Positions 58,705 through 64,000 of a stretch of 64,000 nt of DNA are shown here, piece by piece (positions within the stretch are counted from its first letter, which is position 1; the number at the start of each line of letters is the position of its first letter). The DNA is from JACVRW01 sp963808545. Its GTDB lineage: Bacteria > Actinomycetota > Thermoleophilia > Solirubrobacterales > Thermoleophilaceae. Made by a program: the position numbers and the translations under genes. The notes under the pieces are model-generated. The model did no database searches. It was not told where the DNA came from and saw nothing but the letters and a program-made list of their open reading frames with translations. The DNA lies in the NCBI GenBank assembly GCA_963808545.1, contig CAWEGB010000006.1, forward strand, positions 310,001-374,000, given 5' to 3'.

Positions 58705-60227
58705 GAGGGGTCGTTGCGGCCGGCCATCCGCTCACCGCGCGGACCGGAGCCGATGTCCTGCGCGCCGGCGGCAACGCCGTCGACGCGGCGGTGGCCTGCG
58801 TGCTCATGTCGTTCGTGGCCGAGTCGCCCCTCACCGGCCCCGGCGCGGGTGGGTTCATGCTCGTACACACCCCGGACGGGGGCAGCCACCTGCTCGACTT
58901 CTTCGTCGCCGCACCCGGTCACGGCCTCGACCAGCCCGATCCGGCGCCGCTCGAGCCGATCGATGTCCACTTCTCAGCCGACGCCATCCAACGCTTCAAC
59001 GTGGGTGCGTCCTCCTGCGGCGCCTACGGCACGACGCTCGGGCTGACGGAGGCGCTCGGGCGCTTCGGCACGATGGCGCTCGGCGAGCTGTGTGCTCCCG
59101 CGGTGCGAGCGGCCCGCGAGGGGGTGGAGGTGGTGCCGATGCAGGCCTTCCTGTTCACCATCCTCGAGCCGATCCTGCGCTCCACGCCGGAAAGCGAGGC
59201 TCTGTACGCCCCGGAGGGCCGGATCCTGGGCGAGGGCGAGACGATCCGGCTGCCCGAGCTCGGCGACCTGCTCGACCGGCTCGGCGGGGAGGGCCCGGAT
59301 TTCCTCTATCGCGGCGACGTGGCGGCCGCGGCGTGCGACTGGGTGCTCGAGCGCGGCGGCCTGCTCACCACCGAGGATCTGGCCCGCTACGAGGTGATCG
59401 AGCGGCCGCCCGCCCGAGTGCTCTACCAGGGCCGCGAGGTGCTGACCAACCCGCCGCCCTCCTCCGGGGGCATCCTGATCGCCGACGCCCTGGGGATCCT
59501 CGAACGCATCGACCGCCCCCACGACGCCGACGTGATCGCCGAGGTGATCGCCTCCACCAACCGCGCGCGCGACGAGGAATTCCTGGAGGGGCTGGGCACC
59601 GAGGGCTACCTAGAGCGCTTCCTCGACGATGACGCCCTCGACGCCGCGGCCGGGGAGGTGCGCTCGCAGCTCGGGAACACCACCCACGTGTCGGTGATGG
59701 ACGGAGACGGGGCCTGCGCGTCGGTCACCTGCTCGAACGGATCCTGCTCCGGGGTGGTTGTGCCCGGCACGGGCCTGCACCTCAACAACATGCTCGGCGA
59801 GCAGGATCTCAATCCGCTGGGCTTTCACCTCCACGATCCCGGCGCCCGGGTGCCGAGCATGATGGCGCCGACCGTGGTGCTGGCCGGCGGCCGCCCGGAG
59901 ATCGCCATCGGGAGCGCGGGCTCCAACCGCATCCGCTCGGCGATCCTGCAGACGGTGCTCGCGGTGGTCGACCGCGGCCTGCCGGCACAGGAGGCAGTCT
60001 CGCGCCCGCGCATTCACGTGGAGGGGCGCGAGGTGGACGCGGAGCCGGGGGTCGACCCGGCGGCGCTCGACCGCCTGGAGAGCGGCGGCTGGTCGGTCCG
60101 GCGCTGGAGCGAGGAGAACCTGTTCTTCGGCGGCGTGCAGGCGGTGGCCCGCCAGGCCGACAGCGGAGAGCTCACCGGCGGCGGCGATCCGCGCCGGGGT
60201 GGGGTGGTGGAGGCGGTGTCCGCCTAG
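58701..60227 (+). CDS. ggt: Gamma-glutamyltransferase (Ntn hydrolase), cytoplasmic form
   Basis: 508 residues. MRGVVAAGHPLTARTGADVL, then GGNAVDAAVACVLMSFVAES and LTGPGAGGFMLVHTPD are the N-terminal GGT block. The autocleavage nucleophile Thr is in LGNTTHVSVMDGDG (T327), with SGxL-type GTGLHLNNMLGEQDLNPLGF and SMMAPTVVLAGGRPEIAIGS after it. No signal peptide, unlike secreted GGTs, and shorter than the enterobacterial enzyme (580), so a cytoplasmic or unconventional member. It transfers or hydrolyses gamma-glutamyl groups; with EgtB-dependent ergothioneine and thiols this could touch gamma-Glu-Cys turnover. Confidence 0.88.
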   Translation: MRGVVAAGHPLTARTGADVLRAGGNAVDAAVACVLMSFVAESPLTGPGAGGFMLVHTPDGGSHLLDFFVAAPGHGLDQPDPAPLEPIDVHFSADAIQRFNVGASSCGAYGTTLGLTEALGRFGTMALGELCAPAVRAAREGVEVVPMQAFLFTILEPILRSTPESEALYAPEGRILGEGETIRLPELGDLLDRLGGEGPDFLYRGDVAAAACDWVLERGGLLTTEDLARYEVIERPPARVLYQGREVLTNPPPSSGGILIADALGILERIDRPHDADVIAEVIASTNRARDEEFLEGLGTEGYLERFLDDDALDAAAGEVRSQLGNTTHVSVMDGDGACASVTCSNGSCSGVVVPGTGLHLNNMLGEQDLNPLGFHLHDPGARVPSMMAPTVVLAGGRPEIAIGSAGSNRIRSAILQTVLAVVDRGLPAQEAVSRPRIHVEGREVDAEPGVDPAALDRLESGGWSVRRWSEENLFFGGVQAVARQADSGELTGGGDPRRGGVVEAVSA

Positions 60228-60311
60228 CGGGCGCTGGACCCTCTGTCGAAAGCGGGCCCGGAATTTCCGACAGCGGGCGGATGGATCCCGGGGCCGGGAA
60301 GCGGCAACGCC

Positions 60312-60488
60312 CACATGCACGTGGCCTGGAGCGCGGCGTTTCGCGTCACGCCCGAGCGGCCCAGGCCGACGCTGGCCCGCCTGCGGCGGCACATCGCGGG
60401 CCGGCTCGACGACATACCGCGCTTCCGGCGCCGGCTGGCCTATCCGCTGCCCTGGATGGGAGAGCTCGGGCGAGACGACGCTGTCGAT
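60312..60488 (+). pseudogene. N-terminal fragment of a WS/DGAT (wax ester synthase) family acyltransferase
   Basis: A short stretch reads AHMHVAWSAAFRVTPERPRP, then TLARLRRHIAGRLDDIPRFR and RRLAYPLPWMGELG. AHMHVxW and the HIAGRL helix ending PRFRRRL are the N-terminal hallmark of WS/DGAT acyltransferases. The active site HHxxxDG is missing because the frame leaves the family after about 50 residues and meets the convergent LON-domain gene. The start side is also ragged, with no good initiation. The gap 60228-60491 contains nothing else. Confidence 0.6.
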
Positions 60489-60491
60489 CGG

Positions 60492-61112
60492 CTAGCGCCC
60501 GCGCAGGTGCCCGTTGCCGCTGGCCCGCTCGGCCGCCTGCTGGGCCAGCTTCAGCCGGTCGAGCGCGTCACTGAACAGGGTGCCGAGCTGCTCCAGGCGA
60601 GTCAGCTCGGAACGCTGCTCGAGGAGCTCCTGCTTGGCCGCCGGCTCGACGTCGAGCGTGGCGGCCATCCCGTAGGCGTCGAGCCGATCGAGGTCGTCCT
60701 GCTCGGGGCGCGATTCCGTGACCTGCTCGACCAGGTCGGCGTAGCGCTCGCGCGCCTGGCCGGCGGCGTCCTCGTCGCCCTCGTCCTCGGACGGGAGCAC
60801 CTCGATGTCGCCGGCCGGGTAGGGGAGGTCCTCGATGCGCCTGAGCAGCCGGAACGGATCGGTGCCCTCGACCAGGATGTTGAGCCGCCCGTCCTCGAAG
60901 CGCTCGAGCACCCGCGTGATGCGGGCCGAGCAGCCCACCTCCTTCAGGCCGTCGTCCGAGAGCCAGATGATCCCGAACTCGCGCTCGTCGTCGAGGCACT
61001 CGCCGACCATCGTCTTGTAGCGGTCCTCGAAGATGTGGAGCGGCACGAGCTCCTGCGGAAGCAGCACGAGGCCGAGCGGGAACAGCGGGAAGCGCTCGAT
61101 CGTCTGCGCCAT
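60492..61112 (-). CDS. LON peptidase substrate-binding domain protein
   Basis: 206 residues. The N-terminal LON domain is clear: ERFPLFPLGLVLLPQELVPL, then HIFEDRYKTMVGECLDDERE, FGIIWLSDDGLKEVGCSARI and VLERFEDGRLNILVEGTDPF. A helical acidic region (EVLPSEDEGDEDAAGQARER, then TESRPEQDDLDRLDAYGMAA) follows; no AAA+ or protease domain. Stand-alone LON domain proteins are thought to bind unfolded proteins or act as adaptors. TAGCCT lies 10 bases before the ATG on the minus strand. It is divergent from the photolyase gene. Confidence 0.88.
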   Translation of the reverse strand: MAQTIERFPLFPLGLVLLPQELVPLHIFEDRYKTMVGECLDDEREFGIIWLSDDGLKEVGCSARITRVLERFEDGRLNILVEGTDPFRLLRRIEDLPYPAGDIEVLPSEDEGDEDAAGQARERYADLVEQVTESRPEQDDLDRLDAYGMAATLDVEPAAKQELLEQRSELTRLEQLGTLFSDALDRLKLAQQAAERASGNGHLRGR

Positions 61113-61188
61113 CTCAGACCACAGGCTAGTGGCGAGCCCGTTTGGTGTTGGGCGCCATCCGCGCGGCGGGCCTGCTCGTATTACCGAT

Positions 61189-62577
61189 GTGCCCGCCGTC
61201 CTGTGGCTCACTCGCGACCTGCGTCTTCACGATCATCCCGCCCTGCGCGCCGCGCTCGACGCCGACGACGTCGTCGTGCCGGTCTTCTGCTTCGACGACC
61301 GGCTCCTCAAGGGCCGCCACGCGTCGGGCCCGCGCACGCAGTTCATGCTCGAGTCGCTGGAGGACCTGAAGGAGGGGCTCGACGGGAACCTGGTGATTCG
61401 TCACGGCGAGCCAGAGCGTGAGCTGATCGACCTCGCCGGCGAGATCGGCGCCGGCGAGGTCCACTTCACGGCCGACTCGGGACCGTTTGCCCGGCGCCGC
61501 ATGGAGCGCGTGTGGCGCGTGCTGCAGAAGGGGGGCGTCGAACCGCACGCCCATCCGGGCCTCCACGCCGTGGACGACCTGACCAGGCTGCGCACCAAGA
61601 ACGGCAAGCCGTACACCGTCTTCAGCCCCTTTCACCGCAACTGGCTCCAGACGCCGCGCCGCGAGCTCATCGGCCGGCCACGCACGCTGCCCACGCTCCC
61701 GAGCGGCCTGGACAAGGGCCGCATCCCGACGCTGGCCGATCTCGGGCTCGAGCAGGAGGTGAGCGATCCGCTGCCGGGCGGCGAGCGCGCCGCGCGTGAG
61801 CGGCTGGCCGCATTCCTGACGGGCGACGTGAAGAGCTACACCGACAACCACGACGCCCTTGGGCGGGACAAGACCTCGCGGCTCTCGCCCTACCTGCACT
61901 TCGGCTGTCTCTCACCCCGTGAGATCGAGGAGAGGCTGCCGGGCGGAAAGGCAGCCGAGGCCTTCCGCCGGCAGGTGTGCTGGCGCGACTTCTACCACCA
62001 CGTGCTGCGCGAGTTCCCCCGCAACGCGCGCTCGGAGTTCCAGGAGCGCTACCGCGGCACGATCTCCTGGAGCTACGCCGAGAAGCGGTTCGACGCCTGG
62101 CGCGACGGCCGCACCGGCTACCCGTTGGTCGACGCGGCGATGCGACAGCTGCTGCGTGAGGGCTGGATGCACAACCGCGCGCGGCTGGTGGTGGGCTCGT
62201 TTCTGACCAAGCACCTGGGGATCGACTGGCGCTGGGGCGAGCGCTGGTTCATGCGCCTGCTGATCGACGGCGACGAGGCCAACAACAACGGCAACTGGCA
62301 GTGGATCGCCTCGGTGGGCGTGGATCCCCAGCCCTTCTTCCGCCGCCTCTACAACCCGACGCTGCACATGGAGCGCTACGACCCGGAGGGCCGCTACGTG
62401 CGCCGCTACGTGGAGGAGCTGCGCGACGTTCCCGACGAGTATCTCCGCGAGCCCTGGACCATGCCCGACGACGTCCAGCGCGAGGCGGGCTGCGTGATCG
62501 GCGAGGACTACCCGGAGCCGATCGTGGATCACCGCGAGGCGCGCGAGGCGGCCTTCGAGCGCTACAGCGTCGGTTAG
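61189..62577 (+). CDS. phr: Deoxyribodipyrimidine photo-lyase (CPD photolyase)
   Basis: 462 residues. The N-terminal antenna domain (VLWLTRDLRLHDHPALRAAL, DADDVVVPVFCFDDRLLKGR) and the FAD domain (TSRLSPYLHFGCLSPREIEE, then GYPLVDAAMRQLLREGWMHN and RARLVVGSFLTKHLGIDWRW) are complete; GERWFMRLLIDGDEANNNGN and WQWIASVGVDPQPFFRRLYN hold the conserved active-site Asn and Trp residues. It repairs UV pyrimidine dimers with blue light. The family length is normal. GTG start chosen because it begins the domain (VPAVLWLTRD). Strong terminator follows. Confidence 0.93.
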   Translation: MPAVLWLTRDLRLHDHPALRAALDADDVVVPVFCFDDRLLKGRHASGPRTQFMLESLEDLKEGLDGNLVIRHGEPERELIDLAGEIGAGEVHFTADSGPFARRRMERVWRVLQKGGVEPHAHPGLHAVDDLTRLRTKNGKPYTVFSPFHRNWLQTPRRELIGRPRTLPTLPSGLDKGRIPTLADLGLEQEVSDPLPGGERAARERLAAFLTGDVKSYTDNHDALGRDKTSRLSPYLHFGCLSPREIEERLPGGKAAEAFRRQVCWRDFYHHVLREFPRNARSEFQERYRGTISWSYAEKRFDAWRDGRTGYPLVDAAMRQLLREGWMHNRARLVVGSFLTKHLGIDWRWGERWFMRLLIDGDEANNNGNWQWIASVGVDPQPFFRRLYNPTLHMERYDPEGRYVRRYVEELRDVPDEYLREPWTMPDDVQREAGCVIGEDYPEPIVDHREAREAAFERYSVG

Positions 62578-62583
62578 GGAGCC

Positions 62584-62602
62584 ACGCCCGCGTTACGGGC
62601 GT
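62584..62602 (+). terminator. Hairpin terminator after phr
   Basis: ACGCCCG-CGTTA-CGGGCGT, perfect 7-bp stem, 7 bases after the photolyase stop. Confidence 0.65.
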
Positions 62603-62657
62603 CCATTCATCGCCGTCGCTCGTCAAGCCCAGGTCTGCGTTCGTCGATACAAACGCC

Positions 62658-62981
62658 ATGGCGACCCAAGTGTCCAACGGCGTTCCGGAGGCCCCCGCCG
62701 ACGGCGGCGTGAGCCTCGATCTGAGCCTCGCGGAGGCGGAGGCGGTCAAGGCCTGGCTGCTCAAGCCGTCGGCCGACGGCAGCGCGGCGATCGACGACGA
62801 GAACGCGAAGTCCGTGATGGTCAAGCTCGGCGCTCAGCTCGATTTCGTGCAGGGCGTGCAGCAGGTGCGCGAAGAGCTCGAGTCGGCCGGCTTTCCCACC
62901 GAGAATCTGAGCGACGACCAGGTGGCCGAGCTCGGCTGTCGCATCGCGGAGTCGCCCATCCGCCGCTTCACCTCGGGCTAG
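62658..62981 (+). CDS. Small hypothetical protein
   Basis: 107 residues, soluble, not recognised. ATG preceded by TACAAA. Two parts: SLDLSLAEAEAVKAWLLKPS, a helix, and a helical, Leu/Glu-rich C-terminus (VMVKLGAQLDFVQGVQQVRE, then ESAGFPTENLSDDQVAELGC and IAESPIRRFTSG). The sequence is compositionally normal and conserved-looking, but no function can be offered. Confidence 0.6.
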   Translation: MATQVSNGVPEAPADGGVSLDLSLAEAEAVKAWLLKPSADGSAAIDDENAKSVMVKLGAQLDFVQGVQQVREELESAGFPTENLSDDQVAELGCRIAESPIRRFTSG

Positions 62982-63012
62982 GCGCAGGCCGAGGCGGCTT
63001 CGGACCGCCCGC

Positions 63013-63018
63013 TAGTTT
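63013..63018 (+). promoter_or_regulatory. Leaderless-type -10 box (TAGTTT)
   Basis: TAGTTT followed by 6 bases and the ATG at 63025. Confidence 0.4.
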
Positions 63019-63024
63019 CGCCTC

Positions 63025-64000
63025 ATGGCCACCGCCGCTCCGCCCGCCCCGACGGGCCCGGCTCACGTGGCGGTGGTCTCCTTCCTCGCCGCTCGGGCGG
63101 CGCCCACCGGCGGCTTCTGGATCGCTCTCGCCGGGGGCGTGGCGCTGGCCCGTGTGGCCGAGCGCCGAGGAGCGCGAGCGGGCTTCGGCGCCAGCGTGGC
63201 CGCCATGCTCGAGACCGTCGCCATCATCGGTCCCGCTCGCTTCGGGATCCCGCTCACCCAGGCGGTCACCGCACCGCTGCTCGGCCGGCTGGAGGCGCGC
63301 GGCTGGAGCCTCTTTCCGCAGCTGCTGATCTGCGCCACGCTGCGCCTGCTCCAGAACACCGCCACCACCGCCTTCTTCATCTGGGTGATCACCGGAGGCC
63401 TCGACGCCTACGCCGGTACCTACGACGCGCTCGGGCGGCGCCTGGGGATCGAGGTGGGTACCGCCGACGCGCTCGCGCTCACGGCGGCGGGGCTGGTGGT
63501 GTGGGCGGTGTTCGCGAGCGTGGTCCAGGTGCTGGTCTACCGGCGCGGGCTGCGCCGCTGGGACGAGCTGGCGGACGCCGCCGAGGGCCCCGGCGAGCCG
63601 GCCGCCGGCAATGCGGAGGTCGAGCCCGCGCCCGTTCACCGCGGGCGCTTCGATCCGAGGGCGATCGCCCTCGCCTCAGCCGTGGCCTTCGGGCTGCTGC
63701 TGGCGAGCACCGAGTGGATCGTGCTGGGCGCCGTCGGGGCCTGGCTGGCGCTTGCGTGGGCGACGGCACGCGGCGACCGGGAGCCCGTGCCGATCGGCCT
63801 CCTCTTCGCGGCCATCCTGGGCCTCGGGGCGCTGGTGTTCACGCTCGGCGGCGGGCTGGGCCTCGACCTCGCCCTGCGCCGGGCTCTGCGGGCCGCGCTG
63901 ATCGTCCTGGTGGCCACCTGGCTGCGCGCCGCGGCGGGCGCGGACGGTCTGCGTGAGGTGTTCCGGCGGGTGCTCGGGCGGCTGCGGGCGATTCCGTCGC
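63025..64000 (+). CDS. Multi-pass membrane protein (partial, runs off the end)
   Basis: At least 325 residues with about six to eight hydrophobic segments, read to the window edge with no stop. Segments include GGFWIALAGGVALARVAERR, LFPQLLICATLRLLQNTATT, AFFIWVITGGLDAYAGTYDA, LTAAGLVVWAVFASVVQVLV and PIGLLFAAILGLGALVFTLG. A polar, Glu/Pro-rich linker near residue 180-205 splits it in two. No family recognised. The ATG is preceded by a TAGTTT box at the leaderless spacing, which supports the start. Confidence 0.7.
   Translation, partial: MATAAPPAPTGPAHVAVVSFLAARAAPTGGFWIALAGGVALARVAERRGARAGFGASVAAMLETVAIIGPARFGIPLTQAVTAPLLGRLEARGWSLFPQLLICATLRLLQNTATTAFFIWVITGGLDAYAGTYDALGRRLGIEVGTADALALTAAGLVVWAVFASVVQVLVYRRGLRRWDELADAAEGPGEPAAGNAEVEPAPVHRGRFDPRAIALASAVAFGLLLASTEWIVLGAVGAWLALAWATARGDREPVPIGLLFAAILGLGALVFTLGGGLGLDLALRRALRAALIVLVATWLRAAAGADGLREVFRRVLGRLRAIPS

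Overview
The window is 64 kb of very GC-rich, densely packed bacterial chromosome with no rRNA, tRNA, phage, insertion sequence or CRISPR. The gene content points to Actinomycetota, most likely class Thermoleophilia (Solirubrobacterales-like). Signs are F420-type enzymes (LLM-class oxidoreductase, PPOX-type protein), EgtB/EgtD, GlpX-type FBPase, a KorAB 2-oxoacid:ferredoxin oxidoreductase, a three-subunit PntAA/PntAB/PntB transhydrogenase and GTG starts. The taxon is an inference. Many genes look leaderless: a TAnnnT -10 box lies 6-9 bases before the start codon, and this rule was used to choose several starts.

Layout. 1-6.3 kb: end of an aldehyde dehydrogenase, a YczE-type membrane protein, a type II NADH dehydrogenase broken by one frameshift, a PLP lyase / M20 peptidase pair, a two-domain DUF427 protein, a 2OG-Fe(II) oxygenase and an acetyltransferase remnant. 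6.3-13.2 kb: WYL regulator divergent from a DrrAB-type exporter, a DUF5519 gene under a SoxR-like promoter, and the pnt operon with a trailing SDR. 13.3-20.6 kb: DUF1254 exported protein, korAB, and a TetR-MtnA-class II aldolase-GNAT operon that looks like a DHAP shunt for methylthioadenosine/5'-deoxyadenosine salvage. 20.6-25.4 kb: small membrane protein, DUF427 protein and a four-gene osmoprotectant ABC operon. 25.4-36 kb: single-gene units for redox enzymes and regulators (frameshifted LLM oxidoreductase, F420 enzyme, rhodanese, two MDR dehydrogenases, hydrolases, SoxR, TetR, thiolase + SDR, EamA/Lrp). 36-44.7 kb: egtBD, dodecin, glpX, moeA, PHP hydrolase, and an orphan response regulator coupled to a GntR regulator.

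45-64 kb carries core functions: the principal sigma factor, a PilT ATPase, AIM24, HxlR, a phytoene/squalene synthase with an FAD reductase, an uncharacterised HEPN-like protein, two Get3/ArsA-like ATPases, a SIS isomerase, ParA followed by an FtsZ with a ~155-residue N-terminal extension, gamma-glutamyltransferase, a WS/DGAT remnant, a LON-domain protein, a photolyase and a membrane protein running off the end.

Redox and stress handling is a common theme: transhydrogenase, NDH-2, KorAB, ergothioneine, SoxR with two matching operators, quinone reductase, F420 enzymes and photolyase. No clearly new multi-gene system is evident. The most promising leads are the two SoxR-type boxes (one driving a DUF5519 gene), the ParA/extended-FtsZ pair with a repeated palindromic element upstream, the HEPN-like orphan protein, and the DHAP-shunt operon. 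Two single-base frameshifts (ndh and the LLM oxidoreductase) may be assembly errors.
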